From contig NZ_CP048829.1 in NCBI RefSeq assembly GCF_019355395.1, forward strand, positions 1,364,001-1,428,000: a DNA stretch of 64,000 nt, given 5' to 3'. Both the position numbers and the translations under genes were made by a program. Source of the stretch: Chordicoccus furentiruminis. GTDB lineage: Bacteria; Bacillota; Clostridia; Lachnospirales; Lachnospiraceae. The notes under the pieces were generated by a model that made no database searches, was not told the DNA's origin, and was given only the letters and a program-made list of their open reading frames with translations. The number at the start of each line of letters is the position of its first letter. Position 1 is the stretch's first letter. This document shows, piece by piece, positions 43,583 to 53,373 of the stretch.

Positions 43583-43888
43583 ATGAAGCTGAAAGACAAG
43601 CGTATAGAGATACAGGAAAGCCGTTATACAACGGACAAATACGGCAACCATAAAAAGGAACTTGTCACGATTGCGACCGTGTGGGCGTATTTTCGGCAGC
43701 TTTCCGCAAATGAGATATACCGGGTAACGACGCAGACGGAAGAAAAGGTTTTGTTCCAAATCGGCTATAGAAACGACATAACCACGGCGAACACGATTGT
43801 TTACCGGGGCAAGACCTACAACATTACCCGGATAGATGTATTTGAGGGCTACAAAAGTGACCTTGTGCTGTACTGCAAGACGGAATAA
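43583..43888 (+). CDS. Phage head closure/head-tail joining protein
   Basis: This 101-residue protein reading MKLKDKRIEIQESRYTTDKYGNHKKELVTIATVWAYFRQLSANEIY, with YRGKTYNITRIDVFEGYKSDLVLYC, is typical of SPP1 gp16/HK97 gp10-like head-closure proteins that plug the filled capsid. It is the last structural gene; no tail tube, tape measure or lysis gene follows. A serine recombinase on the opposite strand comes next. Confidence 0.88.
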   Translation: MKLKDKRIEIQESRYTTDKYGNHKKELVTIATVWAYFRQLSANEIYRVTTQTEEKVLFQIGYRNDITTANTIVYRGKTYNITRIDVFEGYKSDLVLYCKTE

Positions 43889-43945
43889 AGCAAGGGCGGA
43901 GCATTTGTTCCCCCCTCACAGGGGTAACAAGTGATTCCTGGGATA

Positions 43946-45919
<1,974 letters not shown>

Positions 45920-46054
45920 AGGCTCTCCTTGTGTTATTTGGATCGAGTTTGCCCACACGCCGCCTGTGGGGGCCTCTGCCGGAGGGGACGGGCAGGGCGC
46001 TGCCCGGTGCGGAAGAACGCCGCACGGTGCGGCACAGGGCGAACGGGCGGGTGT

Positions 46055-46432
46055 TTACTGCCCGTCCTTGTGGCTCAGATCATGGTATGCGTTTATGTGG
46101 TAGGCCTGTTCGAGAATGTGTTCCAGCAGGAAACGGATTCTGTCCGCCGCCTCCCGGTCCAGTTCCTTTGCGCGGGGATTCCGCAGAATCTGGCGGATAT
46201 TGGAGTCGATCTTGTTGACTTCCTCGTGAAGCCGAAACCTGATCCGGCTGGGTCTTTCCACGATCTCGCTCTCTGCAATGAGCTTGCGGAAATAGGTGGT
46301 GACCGGCAGGCGGGTCAGTTCCCGATAGCGTTCCAGCCTTTGAAATTGTTCCTCTGTCATCCGGACAGAGATGCTTTTGCTGTTGTCCCGCAGTTTCCCT
46401 CTGGGAAGCGGCTTTTTGCGCTTACGGCGCAT
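46055..46432 (-). CDS. MobC-like mobilization protein, copy A
   Basis: This 125-residue protein begins with a very basic MRRKRKKPLPRGKLRDN, then a ribbon-helix-helix (SKSISVRMTEEQFQRLERYRELTRLPVTTYFRKLIAES) and a helical C-terminus. It fits relaxosome accessory MobC proteins that bind oriT. GGAGGG precedes ATG 46432, and its 5' end overlaps the previous gene by 11 bp. No relaxase gene lies nearby. Confidence 0.8.
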   Translation of the reverse strand: MRRKRKKPLPRGKLRDNSKSISVRMTEEQFQRLERYRELTRLPVTTYFRKLIAESEIVERPSRIRFRLHEEVNKIDSNIRQILRNPRAKELDREAADRIRFLLEHILEQAYHINAYHDLSHKDGQ

Positions 46433-46751
46433 GGGTGAATCCCTCCTTCCTGACCTCGTATGCTGCCTGGGCAATGTCCTTCAGACAGTCGAGTGCTTGC
46501 TGGAGCCCCTCTGCCGTGCCATATCCGCTGTTGAAGGCACGAGCCACGGTGTTGATCTCCCGCCCCTTCTGATTGAGCAGGCAGAGAAAGTCCGACATGA
46601 TGCCGTTCCGACTGATGATGGGACGATTGCCGGCGAGCTGCTCCATAAGCCATGCGTTGGCAGACAGCCCTGCCGCCCTGCTTCGTTCCATGAGCCGGTT
46701 GTATTCTTTGGCACTCATGCGGACGCAGGTCCGATGTGTCTGTTTGTTCAT
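46422..46751 (-). CDS. MobC-like mobilization protein, copy B
   Basis: This 109-residue protein, MNKQTHRTCVRMSAKEYNRLMERSRAAGLSANAWLMEQLAG, has a ribbon-helix-helix N-terminus and a C-terminal helical part (INTVARAFNSGYGTAEGLQQALDCLKDIAQAAYEV) typical of MobC with the N-x-x-A-x-x-x-N-type motif. GGAGG lies before ATG 46751. Together with copy A it forms an oriT-binding pair for a relaxase supplied in trans. Confidence 0.78.
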   Translation of the reverse strand: MNKQTHRTCVRMSAKEYNRLMERSRAAGLSANAWLMEQLAGNRPIISRNGIMSDFLCLLNQKGREINTVARAFNSGYGTAEGLQQALDCLKDIAQAAYEVRKEGFTHAP

Positions 46752-46891
46752 AAACCACCTCCAGACCGCTTCCGGCAATGTTGCCGAGAGCGGTTTTCTG
46801 TTTTTTCAGATACCCCCTCACTACCCCTCCCGAAAAAACAGCATGGTGAATAACAAAAAATCCAAAAATTTTGCAAAAAAATTGAAATCCA

Positions 46892-46944
46892 GGGTGTGCA
46901 ATAGACACCCTCGCCGTCCAATCAAGGGTGTCTTATTGACACCC
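46892..46944. repeat. GGGTGTC/GACACCC inverted repeats, group 1
   Basis: Two short palindromes lie upstream of the mob genes: GGGTGT/ACACCC (46892-46910) and GGGTGTC/GACACCC (46926-46944). The same half site recurs at 47766-47841. They could be operators for the MobC-like proteins or iteron-like sites. Confidence 0.65.
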
Positions 46945-47029
46945 AAAGCGAAAAAATCGGCAGACAGACCCTTATAAAGTCTATCTGCCGATGGTAACAT
47001 ACCACAAATCTAAGAAGGAGGCTCGGAAC

Positions 47030-47266
47030 ATGATGTATGCTGTTTTATCATTGGGGCTGGCGCTGCTGGGCGGGATCGTCCGTCTGGCACAGGTGCTACG
47101 GTTGTCTGCGCCGCTGCTGTACGGTGCACTGGTAATCACGGTATTCCGCCCGTGGTATCTGGCCCATACCGCTCTGGCGGACGGCATTTTCCTTGTGCTG
47201 GTGGGTCTTGCGGCGCTGTCATGGGTGGTGACGCTGATTCGAGCGGTGCGGGAGACGATCTGGTAA
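47030..47266 (+). CDS. Small two-to-three-span membrane protein
   Basis: This 78-residue protein, MMYAVLSLGLALLGGIVRLAQVLRLSAPLLYGALVITVFRPWYLAHTALADGIFLVLVGLAALSWVVTLI, is almost wholly hydrophobic with about three spans. AGAAGGAGG precedes the first of two ATGs at 47030. It is divergent from the mob genes. I do not recognise a family; small proteins like this accompany Firmicute mobilizable elements. Its stop lies at the start of the first large palindrome. Confidence 0.7.
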   Translation: MMYAVLSLGLALLGGIVRLAQVLRLSAPLLYGALVITVFRPWYLAHTALADGIFLVLVGLAALSWVVTLIRAVRETIW

Positions 47267-47443
47267 AGTAAGGGTTGGCAAGATTGCCAACCCTTACTTT
47301 CAGACAACCTTGTCAAAAAGTCTGACCGGGTTCGGTGAATTCACCGAACCCGGTTTTCAGCGTCTACCGCTTTTGACAATGTTGTCTGAAGCGCTTTAGG
47401 GCAGTCCGCTGTGATCGGGTTCGGCCATATTGCCGAACCCGAT
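47265..47443. repeat. Cluster of long perfect palindromes
   Basis: Three palindromes follow each other. The first has 17-bp arms (47265-47281 with 47284-47300) and a 2-base loop. The second is a 28-bp perfect palindrome around GAATTC (47326-47353), itself framed by 18-bp arms with one mismatch (47301-47318 with 47371-47388). The third has 12-bp arms ATCGGGTTCGGC/GCCGAACCCGAT (47414-47425 with 47432-47443) followed by TTTT. Confidence 0.9.
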
Positions 47444-47504
47444 TTTTACACTCACTTTCCGGCAATGCTGCCGAGAAGTTCCCGCCCGCGGGCGGCATGG
47501 GGGA

Positions 47505-47584
47505 CTGGGGTTTACCCCAGCAAGCAGTATTTTGACATCAAAATGCGATGCTTGCAGCCCTCGCCACCTGGGGGCGGCGAGGGC
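47505..47584. other. Candidate oriT-like hairpin region
   Basis: CTGGGG/CCCCAG (47505-47520) is followed by an imperfect inverted repeat GCAAGCAGTATTTTG and CAAAATGCGATGCTTGC (47520-47555), then by GCCCTCGCC/GGCGAGGGC-type arms (47557-47584). Inverted repeats next to mobC genes are the normal setting of oriT in mobilizable transposons. The nic site is not identified. No gene is credible in 47267-48260. Confidence 0.45.
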
Positions 47585-47671
47585 TTGCCCTACCACCAGC
47601 GCGGCTTTTTCAAGCGGTAAATTGATTAGAATAATGGATACTGACATGTCCGTTATCTGCCCAAAGAAAAA

Positions 47672-47701
47672 GCCCAATGCGTATTAATGTACGCATTGGG
47701 C
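47672..47701 (-). terminator. Perfect 11-bp-arm hairpin with T run
   Basis: GCCCAATGCGT and ACGCATTGGGC (47672-47682 with 47691-47701) are followed on the minus strand by TTTTTCTTT. It is a terminator candidate for leftward transcription from the ABC operon. Confidence 0.65.
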
Positions 47702-47765
47702 ATCTCATCGTTCCTATTCCTTGCACATTATAAGCATTAATGCCGAAAGCAGGGGGTTATGTACT

Positions 47766-47841
47766 GACACCCTGTTCTGATCTTTAACCTCGCATTTGCA
47801 GGATTTTATCCGGACAGGGTGTCTGTGTTGACACCCTGTCC
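47766..47841. repeat. ACAGGGTGTC/GACACCCTGT repeats, group 2
   Basis: A single GACACCCTGT lies at 47766-47775. A perfect 12-bp-arm palindrome GGACAGGGTGTC/GACACCCTGTCC with a 6-bp spacer lies at 47812-47841. The half site matches the palindromes at 46892-46944. Confidence 0.8.
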
Positions 47842-48260
47842 TTACCACTTCCGGTCAGTTGCTTGAGCCTATTGCGACTCCCACCGTGCCGTTCTCTCCA
47901 ATCCGGTTCCTGACAGGCAACCCTGCTCGGCGCTGTGTCGTATGGCTTCCCTTGGCCCGCTCCCTCAAGCTGAAATCATGGCAGGCTTTCCCGAAAAAGT
48001 ATCGGATTGGACGGTCATTCACTTTTACCCCAGACACGAAACATGCCTGGGGTACAGCGAAAAGCCTATAAATGATATCCAATCTCTTTCGAGAAAGCCT
48101 ATAAAGTGAGAGACAGTATTATACAATAACTTCCAATTAAGTTGCTGTGTTGCCAGTGTAACTCTGGCAAGAAGCCTTGTCAAGGGGGAATTTAGAGCAA
48201 TTCTCAAAATAAACAACAACCAGTGTAATAAACCAAATGAAGGATAGCCTGACCGTTTAT

Positions 48261-49046
48261 TCAAATCTCTCTGTTCGTCCAATATTTTTGAGCCGCAACG
48301 ACAGAGCATAGGACGATTACAACGCTGATTAGCAGGAACAAAACAGAAAATCCGTCCCTTGCTACCGCATAAACATCAAAATACTTTAAGGGGGTCAAAT
48401 AGTACAGAGCCGGAGATTCCCAATAGTCAGCGATTACATAAAGCCCATAAAACCCCAGCAGCATTCCTGCCCCTAAACGGGCGGCGTTTTTAAAGGTTTT
48501 GACAAGGCTGGAAATCAGAAGCCCTATGGCGAACAGCACCACCTCTGTCAAAAACATTCCGATTGTCGTTGTCACAGCCGCTCCCGGCTGCTCCAGCCCT
48601 CCCAAGGGCAGAATCGCGGTAACATAGCCACACAGTCCGCTGAATGCCGTGAGGATCAGCAGGTTACACACACCGGCCAGCGTTTTTGCGGCAACGATTT
48701 TGCTCCGCCTGATCGGTTTTGTAAACAAGTATTCCGTCGTTCCATATACGGTTTCTTTTGCCACACAAGAAACTCCGAGGTAGATTGCATAGCAGTTATT
48801 TAATATGGCAACCCAAAAATAAATACAGCCATACCAGCCCAGGGCAGAGGTCAATTCTTCTCCCACGCCAAACATGATCGTCAGGATTTTGGGAAAGGTG
48901 TTGATTAGTTCAGCCAGCTCACCCAAAGTCTCCCGCAGAGACAGATATTCAAAATAGGCAAATCCGCACAGGAGCAGAACAACTCCCATCCAGATTAACA
49001 GAAGTGTTCTTGATAAACGCATTTCCTTTTTTATCAAGGCTTTCAT
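48261..49046 (-). CDS. ABC-2-type exporter permease (downstream copy)
   Basis: This 261-residue membrane protein has six spans and the start MKALIKKEMRLSRTLLLIWMG. The cytoplasmic segment YGTTEYLFTKPIRRSKIVAAKTLAG is shared in form with the partner permease (HTAEYLFTKPCGRKRIYWGK). It is the last gene of an ABC operon, 11 bp after the partner permease. The pair resembles bacitracin/lantibiotic-type or Na+-type ABC-2 exporters; the substrate is unknown. Confidence 0.88.
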   Translation of the reverse strand: MKALIKKEMRLSRTLLLIWMGVVLLLCGFAYFEYLSLRETLGELAELINTFPKILTIMFGVGEELTSALGWYGCIYFWVAILNNCYAIYLGVSCVAKETVYGTTEYLFTKPIRRSKIVAAKTLAGVCNLLILTAFSGLCGYVTAILPLGGLEQPGAAVTTTIGMFLTEVVLFAIGLLISSLVKTFKNAARLGAGMLLGFYGLYVIADYWESPALYYLTPLKYFDVYAVARDGFSVLFLLISVVIVLCSVVAAQKYWTNREI

Positions 49047-49057
49047 TTTTTCACCCC

Positions 49058-49843
49058 CTATACCGCAATGTCCCGTTTTAGTGACCCTTTATATGAAAAA
49101 AGGAAGAAAGCTATTACCAGAATCAAATACCAGATCAGATAACTCCATTCATAAAATCCCGTTTCGTGGATCGTTGACGGATTAAAAAAGGAGAACGGAG
49201 ACAGAAAACTGATCGGGGCGTTTCCGATCGTTCTGGAAAAAGCAGTAATGCAGTATGCCACAAATACACTTAACCCCGCGGTCAACAGCGGAAGCCGGTT
49301 GTTTGGCCTGAGCGTTCCCCAAAACAGCCCTAGCGCACCGAAAAACAGCGTAATCAAGGAAAAAGAGATTGCCAATAGAAGGAACTCCGCCAATGGAAAA
49401 CCCGACTGAAACAGGGCCAGCGTTAAAAATGAGGCAAGCAAATAGGCGATCCCCACGATGCCGATTCCAATGAGCAGGCATCCTGTTTTGCCCCAATAAA
49501 TCCTTTTTCGTCCGCATGGTTTCGTAAACAAATATTCTGCGGTATGCTCCGTACATTCTTTTGTTTGCAGTGCCAGGCCGAGGTGCATCCCGAAAATTCC
49601 GCCAGCAATCATAAAAAACGCATTCAGGAAAGAGTACATCCCCAAAGGCTCCATCAATAGAGCAAGGGAGACCCCCACCGTCTCAAAAAATCCACCCTGC
49701 GTAAAATTTTCCGATAAGGTTTCCGGCGTATCAATCATGCCGTAATAAACCGGCGTCATACAAAAGATACAGACCGCCAGCGCCACAGCCCAAATCAGAA
49801 TGTATTTTCGATTCCGTTTCCACTCATATCGAAAGACAACCAT
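49058..49843 (-). CDS. ABC-2-type exporter permease (upstream copy)
   Basis: A 261-residue six-span permease, MVVFRYEWKRNRKYILIWAVALAVCIF, followed by a large extracytoplasmic loop and the EYLFTKPCGRKRIYWGK cytoplasmic motif. AATAGGAGGGGCC precedes ATG 49843; the frame extends upstream into the ATPase gene. It starts 13 bp after the ATPase stop. With the second permease and the ATPase it forms one exporter. Confidence 0.88.
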   Translation of the reverse strand: MVVFRYEWKRNRKYILIWAVALAVCIFCMTPVYYGMIDTPETLSENFTQGGFFETVGVSLALLMEPLGMYSFLNAFFMIAGGIFGMHLGLALQTKECTEHTAEYLFTKPCGRKRIYWGKTGCLLIGIGIVGIAYLLASFLTLALFQSGFPLAEFLLLAISFSLITLFFGALGLFWGTLRPNNRLPLLTAGLSVFVAYCITAFSRTIGNAPISFLSPFSFFNPSTIHETGFYEWSYLIWYLILVIAFFLFSYKGSLKRDIAV

Positions 49844-49856
49844 ATCCTGGCCCCTC

Positions 49857-50738
49857 CTATTCATAATAGTGGAGGAATATTTCTTCCAAGGACGGCTCCT
49901 CAATCAGAATATCCTCCAGTTCCAACTGACAGAGTTTGTTCATGATCGTCATCGCGTTTCCGTTGAAGATAAAAGAGGCGGAGCGGTGTTCCTGTTTCAG
50001 ATCCGCCACGCCGGGGAGTGCAAAGAAATCCTTGGCGATGGCCTCTTTCGTGGATGCGGATATTCTTTTGTAGCCGTTCTCCCGCAGTTCTTTCATGGAC
50101 TGGAGCCCGATCAGTTTCCCTTCACGGAGAATTGCCACCCGGTCACACAGCTTTTGAACTTCGCTCAGCACATGGGAAGAGAGGAAAATCGTTGTGCCAT
50201 GTTCATTCTCTTCCTGCAAAATCTGATTGAAGGTCTGCTGCACAAGCGGGTCAAGGCCGTTGGTCGGCTCATCCATAATCAACAGTTTTGGCGATGGGAG
50301 CAGGGCAGACACGATACCGACCTTCTTTTTATTGCCCAGGGACAGATCGCCGATCCTGCGGGATAAATCCAGGTTCAACCGCTCCGCCAGTTCCTCCATT
50401 CGACTGCGGCCATCCACGCCGTACAGATCCGCGGTGTATTGCAGCATCTCCCGGACTTTCAGATTGTTATAATAGCAATTCTCACTGGGGAGGTACCCCA
50501 CATTCTTTGCGATCTCCGCAGCATACTGGCCGCAGTCCAATCCGAAGATGGACGCCTTGCCGCCGGTTGGTTTCAACAGCCCCATTAACGTGCGGATCGT
50601 GGTAGACTTTCCGGCTCCGTTGGGGCCGATGAAGCCGAAGATTTCTCCCTGGGCGACAGAAAAACTGATATTCTCAATTCCCCGGTGGGTTCCGTAACTT
50701 TTGGTCAGTCCGTCTAACACAATTACCGGTTCATTCAT
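49857..50738 (-). CDS. ABC transporter ATPase of the element exporter
   Basis: This 293-residue ATPase has Walker A GPNGAGKST (about residues 38-46), signature LSLGNKKKVG, Walker B LLIMDEPTNGLD and H-loop SSHVLSE, with a C-terminal extension as in BcrA/drug-efflux ATPases. The signature LSLGN departs from LSGGQ but is common in this subgroup. Its start overlaps the stop of the TetR gene by four bases, so the intact operon was tetR-ATPase-permease-permease. Confidence 0.93.
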   Translation of the reverse strand: MNEPVIVLDGLTKSYGTHRGIENISFSVAQGEIFGFIGPNGAGKSTTIRTLMGLLKPTGGKASIFGLDCGQYAAEIAKNVGYLPSENCYYNNLKVREMLQYTADLYGVDGRSRMEELAERLNLDLSRRIGDLSLGNKKKVGIVSALLPSPKLLIMDEPTNGLDPLVQQTFNQILQEENEHGTTIFLSSHVLSEVQKLCDRVAILREGKLIGLQSMKELRENGYKRISASTKEAIAKDFFALPGVADLKQEHRSASFIFNGNAMTIMNKLCQLELEDILIEEPSLEEIFLHYYE

Positions 50739-51048
50739 TGCAGATATTCCTCCTTATAAAAATTTCGTTTCAGCATCTTCAAAATGCTATCCAGCTCAGA
50801 CATGATGCCGTCATAGTCGATTCCGTTTTCACAGCGGGATACCATCCCATCCCCCAATAGCAGCAGCATTTGGAAGACCAGCGCCGCGTCCTCAGAATGC
50901 TTAAACTTGATACGATCCTCCTCATGCAGGACCAATACCTCCGTAAATTGCCTTCCCTCTGTTATCGCGGAGCCCAACGCATCTTTCAAATCCGAAGCGT
51001 TCTCCGTTGCGGCGCTGGTGATGAATGCCGCAACATAGGGATGTTTTT

Positions 51049-52242
51049 CGCCGATTGTAAAATGAAGTTGGACATCCGAATAAAATAAGATCCATGGCAG
51101 GATCTTTGGTAGAATGTAAGTCACCACAACCAACTTTCTACAGGAGAATCGCCACCATGGACCACTCTCATTCTACCATAGCTTCCCATATAAAAGGCAA
51201 ACATCTTTCGTATGAGGAACGAGTTCTTATTCAGATTCGTCTTAAAGATCACTACTCCATCCGGGCAATTGCCCGTGAGATCGGCTGCTCACCGAGCACT
51301 GTCGCGAATGAAATAGCACGTGGCTCAGTTGCCTTGTATAACGGCCACGTGACCCGTTATAAAGCGTCTGCTGGTCAGAAAGCCTATGAGGACAACCGGA
51401 AGAACAGTTGCCGGCATTATGACTTCCTGAGCAGATCAGCTTTTCTGGAGTATGTGTTCAAACACTTTACAGAAGATAGCTGGTCATTGGACGCCTGTGC
51501 CGGACGCGCTGTTCTCGATGGTGAATTTACCAGAGAGCAGATCGTCTGCACAAAAACGCTTTACCGTTATGTTGATCTTGGCCTCTTTGGCATCCGGAAC
51601 CATAGCCTTCCTGAAAAGCTGAAGCGTAAGTCCAGGAAACATAGATCTCGGATCAACAAGAAAAAGCTGGGCCGCAGCATTGAGGAACGTCCCAGAGAAA
51701 TCGAATCCCGTGAGGAATTCGGGCACTGGGAATGTGACCTCGTATTGGGCGCCAAGACCCGGGATGACCAGGCCCTGCTCACTCTTGCTGAACGCAAAAG
51801 CCGTGAGCTCCTGATGCTTCCTATTGCAGACAAGACATCAGCGTGTGTCATGAAGGCAATCAAACAACTTCAGAAGACTTACAGCGAACACTTCGGCGAA
51901 GTGTTCAAAACGATCACGACCGATAACGGTTCGGAATTCGCCGACCTTTCAGAACTTGAGAAGATGGCTGATACACTTGTCTACTATGCCCATCCCTACA
52001 CATCCTGCGATAAGGGAACCGTAGAGCGGCATAACGGCCTGATCAGAAGGTTCATACCAAAGGGTAAGCGGATTGATGACTTTACCGGCCAGCAGATCTC
52101 CGATGTGGAGACCTGGTGCAACTGCCTCCCACGGAAGGTCCTGGGTTACAGAACCCCGGATGAAATCTTCGAGGAGGAAATCGACCGAATCTACCAGGCT
52201 ACTGCCTAGCAGAGGGTGTCCAACTTGTTATTGCAATTTAGG
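51049..52242 (+). mobile_element. IS30-family insertion sequence (1194 bp)
   Basis: The ends carry imperfect inverted repeats of about 29 bp that share AAGTTGGACA and a final CC. Identical 13-bp copies of TAGGGATGTTTTT flank it at 51036-51048 and 52243-52255. The flanks join to restore the tetR frame, so the boundaries are firm, though a base or two may belong to either repeat. The 13-bp duplication is longer than the 2-4 bp usual for IS30 relatives. Confidence 0.9.
51157..52209 (+). CDS. IS30-family transposase
   Basis: The 350-residue transposase has an N-terminal helix-turn-helix (LSYEERVLIQIRLKDHYSIRAIAREIGCSPSTVANEIARG) and an IS30-type DDE integrase core: Asp in GHWECDLVLGAK, Asp in TTDNGSEF and Glu in DKGTVERHNGLIRRFIPKG. 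CAGGAG precedes ATG 51157; the open frame begins at 51094. It appears intact and lies antisense to the tetR gene that it interrupts. Confidence 0.95.
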   Translation: MDHSHSTIASHIKGKHLSYEERVLIQIRLKDHYSIRAIAREIGCSPSTVANEIARGSVALYNGHVTRYKASAGQKAYEDNRKNSCRHYDFLSRSAFLEYVFKHFTEDSWSLDACAGRAVLDGEFTREQIVCTKTLYRYVDLGLFGIRNHSLPEKLKRKSRKHRSRINKKKLGRSIEERPREIESREEFGHWECDLVLGAKTRDDQALLTLAERKSRELLMLPIADKTSACVMKAIKQLQKTYSEHFGEVFKTITTDNGSEFADLSELEKMADTLVYYAHPYTSCDKGTVERHNGLIRRFIPKGKRIDDFTGQQISDVETWCNCLPRKVLGYRTPDEIFEEEIDRIYQATA

Positions 52243-52594
52243 TAGGGATGTTTTTTCAAATTTTCCACTTTCATCACGCTGGCTGCCCACACCCGGTCGA
52301 AGAAGTCCGTGTGGTCATCCAAAATGTCAAGACGGTACGCATGCCTCATCTGTGTCACGCAGTATTGGAACAGGTATTCATAAAGGGCCTGTTTATTGCC
52401 GAAATACTGAAACATGGACGCCTTGGAAATGCCTGCCGCTGACGCGATGTCGTTGATAGACGCTTTTTCGTATCCGTGTTTCGCAAAACAGGCGAGGGCC
52501 GCATTGCGGATCGTTGTCTGCTTTTCCTCCGAGAGTGCTAAAAATTTTTCCATGGCAGCCTCCTTCGCCGGCCTGATGCCGGTCTTTGCAAAGA

Positions 52595-52648
52595 AATAAC
52601 CGAATCGGTCAAGATCGTCATCATAGCACGAATAACCGAATCGGTCAA
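52595..52648 (-). promoter_or_regulatory. tetR-ABC operon promoter with duplicated operator
   Basis: An 18-bp sequence, AATAACCGAATCGGTCAA, occurs exactly at 52595-52612 and 52631-52648; each has the palindromic core ACCGAATCGGT. On the minus strand TTGACC (52643-52648) and TATGAT (52620-52625) have 17-bp spacing, so one operator overlaps the -35 and the other lies just past the start point. This is a classic TetR autoregulation layout. Confidence 0.8.
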
Positions 52649-52660
52649 TAGCTAATTTAA

Positions 52661-52697
52661 AAATAACCGCAAGTCATTTAATGGCTTGCGGTTATTT
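52661..52697. terminator. Bidirectional terminator hairpin
   Basis: Perfect 13-bp arms AAATAACCGCAAG and CTTGCGGTTATTT (52661-52673 with 52685-52697) have A and T runs on either side. The following stretch 52698-52986 has no gene that I can support. Confidence 0.75.
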
Positions 52698-52913
52698 CAT
52701 CTGTCCCGTACCGGTAGTGCCCCTCGGGTCACTCCATCTCCCTATGAAATGGAGCACTTTCGTCGGCCCCGTTTTCTTCGCCGCATGGATTCTACGAGGC
52801 TGTCCAGTTCTTCGTTGACCAGCACCTTGAAGGAGTGTCTCTTGAAAGTGTGAAGCTATGTAATTGGCAGCAATGCAGATTTCTTTTTCGGTTACTCATT
52901 GGTCACAGCTCCA

Positions 52914-52950
52914 GCTTTTCGCATCAGAGCAAATACTTCACGGCGAAATC
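52914..52950. repeat. Imperfect 37-bp repeat, copy 1
   Basis: GCTTTTCG followed by an AATACTT-ACGG-GAAATC pattern recurs at 54708-54744 with eight differences, all transitions. The copies bracket the XRE-ImmA-DUF2188 module. Confidence 0.6.
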
Positions 52951-52986
52951 CCATCAAAAGCAGCACTGCCATATCGGAAATTATGC

Positions 52987-53038
52987 TTGACAATTTGGCA
53001 AGAACAATGTATAATACAACCATAGCCTTGTACAAGGC
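52987..53038 (+). promoter_or_regulatory. Promoter and palindromes of the XRE-ImmA module
   Basis: Perfect TTGACA (52987-52992) and TATAAT (53010-53015) have a 17-bp spacer. CTTG/CAAG arms surround the -35, and a 14-bp perfect palindrome GCCTTGTACAAGGC (53025-53038) lies just past the start point. Both share CTTG/CAAG half sites and are candidate operators for the XRE protein. Confidence 0.8.
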
Positions 53039-53056
53039 GCTAAAGGAGGAAATACC

Positions 53057-53368
53057 ATGAGCCGTGAATTAGGGAGACGAATAGCCGACTTACTTCGGAG
53101 CAAAGGAGTGCAGCAAAAGGAGTTGGCCGAGCGTATTGGTCTAACCGAAGCCACTATGTCAAGGTATATCTCTGGAGAAAGAGATCCGAAACCAGAAGTG
53201 ATTGCAAACATTGCTACAGCACTTCATACCACCTCGGATTACCTGCTGGGGATTGAACCGGATGAATTTGATTTTCCGCGGGTACAACGCATGATTGCTC
53301 GCAATGCATCAGCGCTTACAGATCAGGAAAAAAAGGAACTCATCAGCGCACTGTTTGGGGAGGAATAA
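53057..53368 (+). CDS. XRE-family repressor of the ImmA module
   Basis: This 103-residue protein has the helix-turn-helix IADLLRSKGVQQKELAERIGLTEATMSRYISGERDPKPEVIANIATALHTTSDYLLG and a short C-terminus. GGAGGAAATACC precedes the ATG. It is followed closely by an ImmA/IrrE peptidase gene, the standard phage/ICE repressor-antirepressor pair in which the peptidase cleaves the repressor after damage. Autoregulation is likely through the palindromes upstream. Confidence 0.9.
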   Translation: MSRELGRRIADLLRSKGVQQKELAERIGLTEATMSRYISGERDPKPEVIANIATALHTTSDYLLGIEPDEFDFPRVQRMIARNASALTDQEKKELISALFGEE

Positions 53369-53373
53369 GCGGA

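Larger units (their letters stand above)
50735..52553 (-). pseudogene. TetR-family regulator split by an IS30-family insertion
   Basis: The N-terminal part (52553 to 52243) carries the TetR helix-turn-helix (TIRNAALACFAKHGYEKASINDIASAAGISKASMFQYFGNKQALYEYLF). The C-terminal part (51048 to 50735) carries the ligand domain to KEEYLQ. Removing the IS and one 13-bp target copy restores a single frame reading VENLKKHPYVAAF across the junction, which proves one former gene of about 195 residues. Regulation of the ABC operon is therefore probably lost. The start ATG 52553 has AAGGAGGC upstream. Confidence 0.93.

Noticed and set aside
47396-47687. Overlapping open frames on both strands in the palindrome block
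   Set aside because: Symmetric frames are expected across palindromes; none has a ribosome site or recognisable protein pattern.
51094-51156. Upstream extension of the IS30 transposase frame
   Set aside because: The 21 extra residues lie before a clear CAGGAG site and ATG at 51157 and do not look like IS30 N-termini.
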